A stretch of DNA of 64,000 nt, taken from contig NZ_FNKY01000001.1 in assembly GCF_900103165.1 (NCBI RefSeq), positions 558,001-622,000 on the forward strand, written 5' to 3'. The translations under genes were made by a program, and so were the position numbers. Within the stretch, counting starts at the first letter, position 1, and every line of letters starts with the position of its first letter. This DNA comes from Nitrosospira multiformis (GTDB lineage: Bacteria > Pseudomonadota > Gammaproteobacteria > Burkholderiales > Nitrosomonadaceae). Positions 8,541 to 16,756 of this stretch are shown piece by piece. The notes under the pieces were generated by a model, which saw only the letters and a program-made list of their open reading frames with translations, did no database searches and had not been told where the DNA came from.

Positions 8541-9629
8541 ATGCCTTCAGAGTTAATTGTGGAGACAAAGTCTCTCTTCGAGACATATTTCGGCGGTCCC
8601 GACCAGCCTCCAGGTTACCTGCGCAATATATTGGCAGAGCGTATCGCTGCGGTTCCATGCGGCGGATCGATCGATTGGGTTACCTACTATTTTCGTGATC
8701 TGAGGCTGGCCGAGGCGCTCGTTCAGGCTCACAGGCGGGGGGTAAAGGTTGGTTTGACCCTGGCAGGCAGGCCACGCATCCCCACTGCCAATGACGCGGT
8801 GATCGCTATGCTCTCCGGCCCTGATGGTCTGGATGAAGGACTTAGCGTGGTAACTCTGCCGGGTATACCAGCACCGCGAGGCAGATCGTGGAAACCACAA
8901 TTACATGAAAAACTCTACTGTTTCTCGCACCCCAAACCCATCGCGTTCATCGGCTCTTTCAATCCGTTAGGAAACATGTCGGATGAAAAGCGGGAGATCA
9001 ACCGAGAGATAGGCGACCAGGACAGGGGCCATAACGTGCTCGTCGGGTTCACCGACCCTATGCTGATTGAGCAACTGGTAAAACATGCTCGGCAGTTACA
9101 GCGGTTCCCTCCGGGACTCACTTACCGGTTCTCCACAGAGGCAAATCGGACGGTTAATGGCCCAGACACCGCTATTTACTTCTGGCCCCGGGTGCATCCA
9201 CATCCGGTGGTGAAGTTCTTGAGCCAGGTGGGCGACAATGCTCGTGTCCGTATCGTAGCATCCCACATTAGAACGGAGAGTGCTGTAGATGTTATGCTTC
9301 GACTCGCCCATCGAGGCGTGGCATTGGAGATATTCGCAGACGCAGCGCCAAAGCGAGTCACTGCAAAGGTGGAGCAGCGGTTGCTCGCCGCCAACGTTCA
9401 GTTCAGGCGAATCAGAGATCCTGAAGATCTTCCAATGCACCTCAAGTTCGTATTAGTGGAGGATAACGATGAGGTCTGGTCCATTTTTGGTAGCTTCAAT
9501 TGGACGAGGCCATCATTCTGGCTCAACCATGAAATTGCCGCCATTTCAAGCAATCCCATGCTTTTTAAGGCGTTTTCTGATCGATGCGATGTATTGGAAA
9601 ATAAAAGAGGCTTAACCCCGTGCCTATAA
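8541..9629 (+). CDS. Phospholipase D-fold protein with two HKD-type motifs
   Basis: A 362-residue cytoplasmic protein of the PLD superfamily. The first half-site is H122-E-K124 with G138-S-F-N141; the second is H300-L-K302 with G317-S-F-N320. The classical Asp after the first HxK is not evident, and the second has acidic residues (VEDND) instead, so these are variant HKD motifs. Members cleave or transfer phosphodiesters (phospholipids or nucleic acids); the substrate here is unknown. No signal peptide or membrane helix is seen, which favours a nuclease-like or defence role over lipid synthesis. AAAAGGA at 8531-8537 supports the ATG. It lies in the decayed island, next to a toxin-antitoxin pair. 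Confidence 0.8.
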   Translation: MPSELIVETKSLFETYFGGPDQPPGYLRNILAERIAAVPCGGSIDWVTYYFRDLRLAEALVQAHRRGVKVGLTLAGRPRIPTANDAVIAMLSGPDGLDEGLSVVTLPGIPAPRGRSWKPQLHEKLYCFSHPKPIAFIGSFNPLGNMSDEKREINREIGDQDRGHNVLVGFTDPMLIEQLVKHARQLQRFPPGLTYRFSTEANRTVNGPDTAIYFWPRVHPHPVVKFLSQVGDNARVRIVASHIRTESAVDVMLRLAHRGVALEIFADAAPKRVTAKVEQRLLAANVQFRRIRDPEDLPMHLKFVLVEDNDEVWSIFGSFNWTRPSFWLNHEIAAISSNPMLFKAFSDRCDVLENKRGLTPCL

Positions 9630-9803
9630 TTCAAACGCATTAATTTGAAATTTTGGGGAAATATAAAAAATTCTGCCTCAACTCTTATTATTCCCGTAGA
9701 AAATCAAGTTCGCGAATTAGACGAAATGCATGGGAGGCAGACTATCTGCGGAAGTGGTAGAGCTTGAATCGAAACACTTCATGACGATATAACATACAAA
9801 GAT

Positions 9804-9818
9804 TATCATCAGATGATA
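9804..9818. promoter_or_regulatory. 15-bp palindrome upstream of the toxin-antitoxin pair, likely operator
   Basis: TATCATCAGATGATA is a perfect palindrome about a central A and lies 10 bases before the ATG at 9829 within a very AT-rich stretch. Its place fits autorepression by the HTH partner protein encoded at 10188; this is inference from position. Confidence 0.55.
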
Positions 9819-9828
9819 TTATTAAGCC

Positions 9829-10191
9829 ATGCAGTCTGATGCTGGACTTGAGGCTCTACTTGATCTTGACGGCTATGTCATTGCTCAGGATTTGGGATGC
9901 TGGGTCAAGGTCGAGGCATGGCGAGTCGTGGCAACCCCGGAAATTCCGCATGGTATCCGCTATTCGCTCATGCTTCATGAACCCTATGGAAAACGGATCA
10001 TGGGGTACGACAACAGCCATGCCATAAAGCCGCCGAAGAAATTCAAGTATGCGGGTCAGCGGCTAGCGTATGACCATAAGCATCGTCACATTGCGGATAA
10101 GGGAGTCCCTTATGAATTCAGGGATGCCTACCAGCTGCTTGCTGATTTCTTTAAAGAAGTGGATCGTGTATTAAAGGAAATGGAGCTATGA
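9829..10191 (+). CDS. TumE-like toxin of a type II toxin-antitoxin pair (DUF6516)
   Basis: A 120-residue basic protein with the layout of the DUF6516/TumE family: LDLDGYVIAQDLGCWVKVEA at the front, then RYSLMLHEPYGKRIMGYDN with the family's basic/aromatic core, KHRHIADKGVPYEF, and a C-terminal helix YQLLADFFKEVDRVLKEMEL. Family members are toxin candidates encoded upstream of a small HTH antitoxin, as here. The stop overlaps the next start in ATGA. No good ribosome site is visible ahead of the ATG, which fits low toxin expression. The family assignment is from residue pattern and gene order only. Confidence 0.65.
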   Translation: MQSDAGLEALLDLDGYVIAQDLGCWVKVEAWRVVATPEIPHGIRYSLMLHEPYGKRIMGYDNSHAIKPPKKFKYAGQRLAYDHKHRHIADKGVPYEFRDAYQLLADFFKEVDRVLKEMEL

Positions 10192-10541
10192 AAAGAATTG
10201 TGATCGGCATCATGCCGCAAGAGAAAATCCGTGAACGCATGTTGGCAATAGCCAAAGGCGCGTACAAGCCCAAACCTGGGGAACCAAAGGTATGGTTTAC
10301 CTCGATGAAATCCCTTGCCGAGGTCCTGAGTGACGACAACCGTGCCTTGCTTACAATCATTCACGAATCTCAGCCTGAGTCGATTACCGGTCTTGCAGCG
10401 ATTACCGGACGAAAGCCCAGTAATCTCTCACGCACTCTGAAAACCATGTCTCATTATGGGATTGTGGAAATGCGGCGCGAGAACCGGCATGTGCGTCCTA
10501 TCGTCAATGCTACTGAGTTTCAAATATTGACCGCTCAATAG
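10188..10541 (+). CDS. HTH antitoxin/regulator, TumA-like partner
   Basis: A 117-residue protein with a winged helix-turn-helix at about residues 55-100: LLTIIHESQPESITGLAAIT, GRKPSNLSRTLKTMSHYGIV and EMRRENRHVRPIV (wing). This is the MarR/ArsR-like fold of antitoxins paired with DUF6516 toxins. The N-terminal part (KVWFTSMKSLAEVLSDDNRA) resembles the toxin-binding or dimerisation segment of that group. It overlaps the toxin gene by four bases. It probably binds the palindrome at 9804-9818 and represses the operon. Confidence 0.7.
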   Translation: MKRIVIGIMPQEKIRERMLAIAKGAYKPKPGEPKVWFTSMKSLAEVLSDDNRALLTIIHESQPESITGLAAITGRKPSNLSRTLKTMSHYGIVEMRRENRHVRPIVNATEFQILTAQ

Positions 10542-11116
10542 ATCGGTGTGAATTTGAATACATTATCTTTCAGGAATGAATTAAATCGATGGGAACTAAT
10601 TCCAAACAAGGCAAGTGATTTTGAGCACTGAACATCGCTTTAACATTTGGGAAATCGCACATCGCTGGCAACCTTGATCCCGAATCCACCGATCCCCAAA
10701 AGCTATACTCCTTGCTGTGAAAGATACCTTGCGTTCGCTGGCTGGCGCCAATCATTACGATGGCCTGATGATTGTCAATAGTAATGGCGTAGAAGACAAA
10801 GGGACTTACCATGAGCCAACCCAACAGCGTTATAAACATGAGGAAATCGAAAAAAGGACTTGGAGATTGCAATCAAAGAAAGATTTTCAATAAACTGCTA
10901 TTGGAGTCGGTACTGTCGCAAGAGGTAATGAGCCTTCCTGCGTTTGAAACACTAGTGCTAATGAGAACCATCTTGAAACGCCGATCCGTGCTAGAGCCGC
11001 CGCATGGTTTAAAGATGCAGTAATGAAAAAATGGGTCGAAGAATCGCTCAAGCTTTGTAGTCCGGTCCCGTAGAAAGGGCTAGGATCGATTATTTAGTGA
11101 TAGTTAAGAGGTAAGG
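10542..11116. other. Gap with short coding-like fragments, no intact gene
   Basis: A 575-base stretch within the island. Two small plus-strand segments look protein-like: 10717-10893 (58 codons from a GTG, reading TLRSLAGANHYDGLMIVNSN then THYH-like TYHEPTQQRYKHEE) and about 10960-11072 (PIRARAAAWFKDAVMKKWVE). Neither has a ribosome site or a recognised family, and they are in different frames, so they are best seen as debris of lost genes. An open frame at 10811-11023 overlaps the first and is not convincing. Confidence 0.35.
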
Positions 11117-11638
11117 ATGGGTACTGTAGGTCGAATTTCAAATGAAAGGAAAAACCTAAATCGTCTAACTGGCGAATTTTTGGTTGCGTCGAGGCTCGCG
11201 CAACGTGGTTACATGGTTACGTTACAGTGGGGCAATGCAATTAGCTATGACATTCTCGCGTTTGATAAGAGCGGCAATGTCGCTTTTATCGAGGTTAAGT
11301 CAACGGCTTCTTACTCCCGCCGATGGATGCTCCAGAGCAAATATGCTCACCCCAGAGAAGACACGATTCCAATTGATAGGCGTTTTGTGTGTTGCGTAGA
11401 TATATCGAGCAAAGAAACTGAGCCAATCATTCATGTTTTTCCAGCATCGATAGTGGCTGAAGGACTTCATTATTACTTCAGCAGTAAATTTCCTAACAGC
11501 ACAAGTTACCATCTCTCTCTTGATTTCAAGCCACAGGGAAAATCCAGGCAAGACGTTCAGACCGTAGGGGAATTTATCGACGCAGAGAAATATGTGGAAA
11601 AGTTTTCAAGTCTTGGTCTTATCCCAGTTCTAAATTAA
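11117..11638 (+). CDS. PD-(D/E)XK nuclease-fold protein
   Basis: A 173-residue protein with the core signature of the PD-(D/E)XK nuclease superfamily: helix with E20 (LTGEFLVASRLAQRGY), D45 in YDILAFDKSG, and E59-V-K61 in NVAFIEVKST. The spacing is like that of Holliday-junction resolvase or intron-associated PD-(D/E)XK proteins, which cut DNA. No extra DNA-binding domain is visible; the C-terminal part (about 100-173) is unrecognised. AGAGGT lies just before the ATG. It stands alone in the island, with no methyltransferase nearby, so a classical restriction-modification role is not supported. Confidence 0.7.
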   Translation: MGTVGRISNERKNLNRLTGEFLVASRLAQRGYMVTLQWGNAISYDILAFDKSGNVAFIEVKSTASYSRRWMLQSKYAHPREDTIPIDRRFVCCVDISSKETEPIIHVFPASIVAEGLHYYFSSKFPNSTSYHLSLDFKPQGKSRQDVQTVGEFIDAEKYVEKFSSLGLIPVLN

Positions 11639-11791
11639 GCTGCCGAGGAATTTCCTGATGAATTTTTCAAGATCATCCCTTCTACTTAGCTCGCACTCCC
11701 ATATGTCCGGCACGAACGATGCATAATTAAACCCCGCGGCGGCACGAGAAAAAGCGATAAATGATATCAAAGAGAGTATTTTGGAGAATAT

Positions 11792-12739
11792 ATGAAGCGA
11801 TTAATTTCGAGCCTAATTATTTTGCTCAACCTAGCGGGTTATGCCTCTGCTAACGAAAAACCCGTAGGCGAATATATGCGAAACGCCGCAGCTGCCCAGG
11901 ACCGAGGAGATTGGGATGAAGCACGCCGCATTTATGTTCGTGCATTCGCTGAGGCCAATCTTGCCCAAGCCGATTCCCGCTTTAAAGCTGTTATCCACTA
12001 TGGATATGGCCGGTCCCTCGGCGTGACGTGCTTCTTCGAGGAAGCAGAGCGCCAACTTAATCTTGCTAACGATTTCGATAAGCATACTGGGGGTGTATTC
12101 TATCTTTCCTTGACCGAATTAGCGCGCCTGAACCTGGATCAAAGAAAATTCGCTGAAGCGGTGTCTTATCTTGAGCGCATTTTGGCTGAATTGGACCCTA
12201 TAATCACCGCCAGAAAGCGGAAATTAGCTCAGGCTATGGCTAGACAAGTTGATTTTGAAAATACATCTCTTAGGCTTTTAGATACTATAGTAAAAGAAGG
12301 GAAAAAAAGAGATTCTAAGTTAGAAGAAATTCAGAGAATAAATGAAGGTAGTTTTCTTGAGCAAGTAGTTGGAATGTTTACCATTCCAGGTATTGCTGTG
12401 GAAGCACAAGTAGCCGCTGAAAGGCAACAGAATGCTGCTGATACTTTAGCCAAGATAAACCAGCAACTACAAGAATCTGCTAAAACATCCGCTGGAGTAC
12501 AGGAAAGAATTACAGAAAGTACCATACTTAGTATGAGTAGCGCTATCGAAACAGATGTGTCCGCCTTTTATGCTAATGTACTTGACGATTACGCTTTGTC
12601 CCTTTCCGGCGCAGGGCGCATGCAGGATGCTGAAGCGGCAGCGAAGCGAGCCGCAGAGACCAGAGCAACCATACCGAAGGAGCAATCTATCTCTGACCGA
12701 ACACCCTACGGCAAACACTGTGCCAAACAGCGCCTTTGA
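11792..12739 (+). CDS. Exported TPR-type helical protein, function unknown
   Basis: A 315-residue product with a signal peptide (MKRLISSLIILLNLAGYASA) and an all-helical mature part. At least three TPR-like units are seen: EYMRNAAAAQDRGDWDEARR, a YGYGRSLGVTCFFEEAERQL unit and LTELARLNLDQRKFAEAVSY. A long charged coiled-coil-like stretch follows (about 145-230, including AAERQQNAADTLAKINQQLQ), then a last TPR unit (YALSLSGAGRMQDAEAAAKR). It may be a periplasmic or surface scaffold. GGAG at 11783-11786 supports the ATG. Its lower GC content and island setting suggest transfer. Confidence 0.65.
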   Translation: MKRLISSLIILLNLAGYASANEKPVGEYMRNAAAAQDRGDWDEARRIYVRAFAEANLAQADSRFKAVIHYGYGRSLGVTCFFEEAERQLNLANDFDKHTGGVFYLSLTELARLNLDQRKFAEAVSYLERILAELDPIITARKRKLAQAMARQVDFENTSLRLLDTIVKEGKKRDSKLEEIQRINEGSFLEQVVGMFTIPGIAVEAQVAAERQQNAADTLAKINQQLQESAKTSAGVQERITESTILSMSSAIETDVSAFYANVLDDYALSLSGAGRMQDAEAAAKRAAETRATIPKEQSISDRTPYGKHCAKQRL

Positions 12740-13134
12740 AAATGATTATAAACTGTTGCATAAGGCTTCCCTTTCGCCACAGAACAATCGCGATCTAATC
12801 TGCTCATATCTGATCGGTAAGATGCCTGATGTGGTTTTGCGCTTCATTGATCACAATTGGTTTTACAAGTTGACTGTCACTAGTCAAGGGCCCGCGATGG
12901 CAAACGTCATGCAGAACTAGCCAAGTTGTTCGCAGGTTCGAAACCGGCCTTGTTTATGTGACCGCATTCCCAACCGTTCAATAATGGGGCGCTATATAGG
13001 CGAAATCGCATGGGAAATCGAGGTGTGAGTGGCAGATTCTTCCTTGCATCTCATTCACTTCAATGGGATAAGATTCCTTGGCTCATACCCACTGAGAATG
13101 AGGGACGTTAATCAACATTGCATGGACCGGAGGC
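12740..13134. other. Intergenic stretch without a gene
   Basis: A 395-base gap. An open frame that overlaps the end of the TPR gene runs to 12920, but it starts inside that gene in another frame and shows no motif. Nothing else is recognised. Confidence 0.5.
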
Positions 13135-14091
13135 ATGGTTAAGAAGATTTTCTTGTATTTTGGATTATGGGCATTTCCCTTTGCCGTGTCTGCTCAAGTA
13201 GATTGTTCGCTTCTTGATCCACGCGTTTCCGTTTCCTCGGAAAAAGAAGGGAAGATTAGCGTAGCTCTGAATACGTTGTACAAGATTGCGAAAATCGATT
13301 CTGGAATAGAGGGAAAACTCAAGGATGAGATTAAGAATCTCCAACAAGGGTCGGACACCGTCTCGGAGAGCCTTGCAGTAAAAGCTAGGACGCTATATCT
13401 ATTCTGTGGGATGGTGGCCAACGCGAAGGACTTAAGCACGGAGCGAAAATTTGAACTATTCACTATTCTTCAAGGGACCACTCAAGATTCCCGAAATGAG
13501 CAAATAGTACCGAAACCAAGTGTAACCTCCCGCCCCTCAACCAACCTGTCAAGTTCGAGCAGTACAAAGGGGAGCCCCATTGTCTCAGAATGGATATTTG
13601 GTACTTCTACACTTGAACGCAGCTGCTATTACAGCTGGGATATATTTCCGCAAGGTGGCGCGAAACTCCAACTCGAAGCTTCGACGGCTGTTGTGAAAGG
13701 GTGGAGCTTTGGGGTCGTATTCCAAAACTCTTCACTTTTTGCTGGAAAATTCTTCGACATAAGAGATCTTCAAGTCGTGCTATCCCTTGATGGAGTGCCA
13801 ACAAAACTAAACTGGCGACACGGCATTTCAGACGAAAATGGAATTATTAGTTCGAAATTTGACTATATAGTGAAGTATGACTTTAAAAATAATGTAAGTG
13901 ACCCAAGCCCGCAATACGAAGCCCGTCGACAGAAACTAACCTCAGCGAGAGAGCTTTCGATCAAGCTTTCGGGATTTGGGAAATCTTACCCTCCCGTTAA
14001 AGTGTCGGCGCAATCTTTAAAGGAGCGTATCAAACGACGTGAATGCCCTTATACGGATGTTTCTGAAATACTTAACACGTTTGTGCGTTAG
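13135..14091 (+). CDS. Hypothetical exported protein
   Basis: An unrecognised 318-residue protein. It has a signal peptide (KKIFLYFGLWAFPFAVSA) and a mature start QVDCSLLDPRVS. A helical N-terminal part (to about residue 125) is followed by a Ser/Thr-rich linker (about 130-160, SRPSTNLSSSSSTKGS) and a C-terminal beta-rich domain with cysteines (RSCYYSWDIFPQGG; RRECPYTDVS). GGAGG at 13129-13133 ends only one base before the ATG, which is too close for efficient initiation; no better in-frame start keeps the signal peptide, so the start is accepted with caution. The gene ends 277 bases before a dead serine recombinase. No function can be given. Confidence 0.6.
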   Translation: MVKKIFLYFGLWAFPFAVSAQVDCSLLDPRVSVSSEKEGKISVALNTLYKIAKIDSGIEGKLKDEIKNLQQGSDTVSESLAVKARTLYLFCGMVANAKDLSTERKFELFTILQGTTQDSRNEQIVPKPSVTSRPSTNLSSSSSTKGSPIVSEWIFGTSTLERSCYYSWDIFPQGGAKLQLEASTAVVKGWSFGVVFQNSSLFAGKFFDIRDLQVVLSLDGVPTKLNWRHGISDENGIISSKFDYIVKYDFKNNVSDPSPQYEARRQKLTSARELSIKLSGFGKSYPPVKVSAQSLKERIKRRECPYTDVSEILNTFVR

Positions 14092-14368
14092 ATTTTATAG
14101 GCTGCCCATACTCCGAGAATATTTGTCTCACCCTACGCCTAGCCTTCGTTCTGCGGATGCTTCGCCCCCTTAACTCAAACGTTCCTGCGTCCGCTTCCGG
14201 AAAGTTTGATCACCAGCATCAGTCGCGCTGCTAACAGAAACATGGCCCGCACCAAGGGTGTTGCACAAGGGGTCCCTTTTGCAACACTAAAATGGACAAT
14301 ACTAACGTATTGTTTTTTTGTTTCGCAATGTGGTGAAAGGCTGTGGCGAAACAATTGGGGGGTCAAGC
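14092..14368. other. Gap between exported protein gene and recombinase remnant
   Basis: A 277-base stretch without a gene. It contains an intrinsic terminator at 14296-14318 and a 12-base segment GTTGCACAAGGG followed by CCCTTTTGCAAC, an imperfect inverted repeat at about 14260-14285. Confidence 0.5.
14296..14318 (+). terminator. Intrinsic terminator
   Basis: ACAATAC, loop TAAC, GTATTGT is a perfect seven-pair stem followed by TTTTT. It lies 205 bases after the hypothetical exported protein gene and 50 bases before the recombinase remnant. Confidence 0.65.
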
Positions 14369-14772
14369 ATGAAAATCGGCTATGCGCGGGTATCGACCGA
14401 CGAGCAGAATCTGGATTTGTAAAGGGACGCACTGAATAAATAAACCCGAGTGCGAAATAATATTTACAGATCATGGCGTAAGCGGAATCGCTAATAATCG
14501 CCCTGGCCTTTTTCAAGCAATTGCGGCGGTTGGTGCCGGTAATGTTCTCGTAGTGAAACTCGACCGGCTAAGCCGGTCCCTGAGCTTTCTAATTGAGTTA
14601 ATTGATAAACTACGAAAAGACCAGGCGGGATCTGAAAGTCTCTCGATGGTATCAACACCACGACCACAAGCGGGAAACTAGTTTTTCATATCATGGGTGC
14701 ACTGGCCGAGTTCGAGCGCGCACTGATTTCCGAGCGGTCAAAAGCGAAAATGTGAGCTGCAAAGAAACGTGG
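14369..14772 (+). pseudogene. Serine recombinase (resolvase/invertase) remnant
   Basis: Conceptual reading across frames recovers a nearly full resolvase/invertase catalytic domain: MKIGYARVSTDEQNLDL (with catalytic S9), then after an in-frame TAA and a shift ECEIIFTDHGVSGIANNRPG, VLVVKLDRLSRSLSFLIELI, and after another shift TTSGKLVFHIMGALAEFERA followed by LISERSKAKM, a TGA, and AAKKRG. At least two stops and two frameshifts break it, so it is inactive. A good ribosome site (GGGGGG at 14357-14362) remains before the ATG. The C-terminal HTH DNA-binding domain is absent: at the point where it should begin, the palindrome array starts. Confidence 0.85.
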
Positions 14773-14789
14773 GTACAGGAGAGCCAGCA

Positions 14790-14935
14790 CCTGTAACAGG
14801 AACCCATACCCAGCCAATTCCTGTAACGGTAACAGGAAATACCAGCGCTCCTGTAACGGTAACAGGAAAGAATAACCCTCCTATTCCCGTAACAGGAATG
14901 GGCGCTCTCATTGATCCTGTATCGGTTACAGGAAT
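14790..14935. repeat. Array of five phased palindromes
   Basis: Five copies of a palindrome related to CCTGTAACGGTTACAGG occur at 14790-14800 (short form CCTGTAACAGG), 14818-14838, 14849-14867, 14883-14899 (short form) and 14914-14935. Their centres are near 14795, 14828, 14858, 14891 and 14925, so the period is 30-34 bp, about three DNA turns. On the plus strand the array is in one open frame and would encode repeats of PVTVTG. It lies exactly between the serine recombinase remnant and the gpA-like remnant. It could be an iteron-type origin, a recombinase site or a coding repeat. Confidence 0.75.
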
Positions 14936-14937
14936 CC

Positions 14938-15331
14938 TGGCGCGTCTTGCGGATGAGTATTGGTGGTGGCGGGCATTGCGTAAGCTTCATGTGTCAGACA
15001 CCTCGAGCATGGCGCTATCCGCTTGGGACTGGTCCATAGCCGCAAGGGCAAGTACGTCAGTGATGAAACGCTGCAAAGAGAACAGAAACAAAATCGCCGT
15101 AACCGGATCATTCTCGAACAGTGCATCGCCACTAATGAGCTGGGGCAGGAATATACCCTCCAGCAATTAGCCGATCTTTCCGTATCTAATCCAAGGATTC
15201 GTCGTGCAGAGTTGATGACGCGCATTGCCGGGCTTGATGCGGTGGCGCAATCGCTAGGGCATACGGGCGTGTTCTATACTGTTATGCATCAGTTCTTTTC
15301 ACATCGTTATGTACAAGGGACATCAGCCTAG
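14938..15331 (+). pseudogene. P2 gpA-like replication endonuclease fragment
   Basis: Two frames joined near 14995 give an internal piece of a phage replication gene A protein: ARLADEYWWWRALRKLHV in the first, then RHLEHGAIRLGLVHSRKGKY and VSDETLQREQKQNRRNR in the second, followed by ATNELGQEYTLQQLADLSVS and NPRIRRAELMTRIAGLDAVA, close to the NP.IRR.ELMTRI.GFE word typical of P2-type GpA. The rolling-circle nuclease domain that normally follows (catalytic tyrosines) is missing, because the frame ends in FYTVMHQFFSHRYVQGTSA. It shows that a P2-like phage or phage-plasmid contributed to this region. Confidence 0.75.
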
Positions 15332-15637
15332 CGATAATTTCTCCGTATAGCAAAAAAGCCAAAAAGAAAGATGAGCACTGGGATTTCGCCTCAGTAACGG
15401 GTTTAGCGCGATCCATCCTGGAGACGCGGCTAGCATTCTTACCGCGAACCTATCCTCTGTTCGCAACGTGCTCGCATGCCGATGAGTTAAGGCGCACTGG
15501 ACTTTAAACCCTCGGTTTCTCGGATGTCGGGCGAAAGTAGTGCCATTAATAACCAATTTATAGCACCGTCCTGTCTACACCATGTCTACATGAGTAATTC
15601 ATTCTCAGTAGACAATTTATTAATAGCCTGATTATAT
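15332..15637. other. Non-coding right edge of the island
   Basis: A 306-base stretch between the gpA remnant and tRNA-Thr. The word GTCTACA/TGTAGAC-like occurs several times (TGTCTACACCATGTCTACAT at about 15573-15592 and AGTAGACA at 15608-15615), giving an imperfect inverted repeat next to the tRNA. It may be part of an attachment or arm site. No gene is recognised. Confidence 0.4.
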
Positions 15638-15713
<76 letters not shown>

Positions 15714-16101
15714 CTCGAAGAAAAAATCGAATTTACGATTATAGAGGTTTGGGAAACCGCGGGCAAATTGGTTGACATCTGAAATCAAATGCATGAATGG
15801 CGTGGACGCCAGAGAGGTGCAGCCAGTTCGCAAACCCCTGGCTCAATCCGCGGAGATACCGCGCGCGCACTCCCGAAACAAGCCCGTATCCTTTCATCAC
15901 TGATCGGACTTATCACCCCGATTTATCGAGAAGACAGGAAAGGACGCGCAAGGCAGCATGCGGCGAAGCCTTAATGCCATAGTGGCCGGCTTTCACACCA
16001 TTTCTTTTATCAGCACGGTCAAGTATAGATATTTTCCTCTATTTTCGTCGATTGTCATCTAACATCTGGACATTTTTTACCGGTTGCGGCACACTTATCG
16101 G
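15714..16101. other. Intergenic stretch between tRNA-Thr and aroQ
   Basis: A 388-base gap with two overlapping short open frames (61 codons each) that lack ribosome sites and similarity. The promoter of the tRNA should be at about 15720-15770 on the minus strand and that of aroQ just upstream of 16102; no clear element is seen. Confidence 0.5.
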
Positions 16102-16557
16102 ATGAAAACCAAAGAATCTCGGCCAAAAAATATTTTAGTGCTTCATGGTCCGAACCTGAATCTTTTAGGCAAGCGCGAGCCTGAAGTCTACGGATCCGTG
16201 ACGTTAGAAGAAATTAACGAGAATTTGCTGAATTTAGCTAAAGAATCTGACATAAAATTAGTTGCTTTCCAAAGTAATGCTGAGGGCGAATTAATTGATC
16301 GTATTCAGCAGGCAATGGGTGACAACGTCGATTTCATTATTATTAATCCAGCGGCTTATACTCATACCAGTATTGCCATGCGTGATGCGCTTGCTGCTAC
16401 AAGGTTGCCATTCATTGAAGTTCATCTCTCCAATATTTTTGCTCGCGAGTCTTTTCGCAAAGAATCGTATTTTTCTGATCTGGCGCTTGGCGTTATTAGT
16501 GGTTTGGGCGCCAAAGGCTATGAGCTGGCCTTGAAATATGCGCTGACAGCCCGTTAG
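16102..16557 (+). CDS. aroQ: 3-dehydroquinate dehydratase, type II
   Basis: Catalyses the third step of the shikimate pathway, the trans-dehydration of 3-dehydroquinate to 3-dehydroshikimate, as a dodecamer in the cytoplasm. From the ATG at 16102 the protein has 151 residues, the normal length. Family motifs are clear: [20 protein letters not shown] with the catalytic Arg/Tyr, [31 protein letters not shown], and [14 protein letters not shown] with the catalytic His. An in-frame TTG at 16084 would add six residues and is not needed. As in many proteobacteria it precedes accB and accC, here with a 199-base spacer. Confidence 0.96.
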   Translation: MKTKESRPKNILVLHGPNLNLLGKREPEVYGSVTLEEINENLLNLAKESDIKLVAFQSNAEGELIDRIQQAMGDNVDFIIINPAAYTHTSIAMRDALAATRLPFIEVHLSNIFARESFRKESYFSDLALGVISGLGAKGYELALKYALTAR

Positions 16558-16756
16558 TGCGCATTCCTCAAAATCGAAAAATTCTCTATGTTTTGACGGG
16601 TGCCTGTGTTCACTGAATGAAATTGACAGAAGATAGGATCCATTCTCGCCGGCTTTCTGGCTGATGGAATGCTGCAAGTAGCAGAATCCTATATTGATGA
16701 TGGCAGGATTAGATGGTTAAAGATGCCCAAAAGGGCAGCGTTCCGGGGAGGTCTTT

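Larger units (their letters stand above)
7854..15637. mobile_element. Decayed integrated element abutting tRNA-Thr
   Basis: This stretch contains a broken tyrosine integrase at its left end, a broken serine recombinase and a broken P2 gpA-like replication gene at its right end, and cargo typical of islands between them (PLD-like, toxin-antitoxin, nuclease-like and exported unknowns). It is visibly poorer in GC than the flanks and has long non-coding gaps. Its right edge touches the 3' end of tRNA-Thr(CGU), the usual integration target of such integrases. No direct repeat of the tRNA 3' end was found at the left side, so the exact borders are not proven and several insertions may be layered. 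Confidence 0.5.

Noticed and set aside
12555-12920. 121-codon open frame overlapping the end of the TPR gene
   Set aside because: It starts inside a better-supported gene in another frame and has no recognisable features.
14790-14935. CRISPR array
   Set aside because: Units are short palindromes that vary in length with spacers of only about 11-22 bases and no cas genes; not CRISPR.
15789-15982. Two overlapping 61-codon frames after tRNA-Thr
   Set aside because: They share the same DNA in different frames with no ribosome site or similarity.
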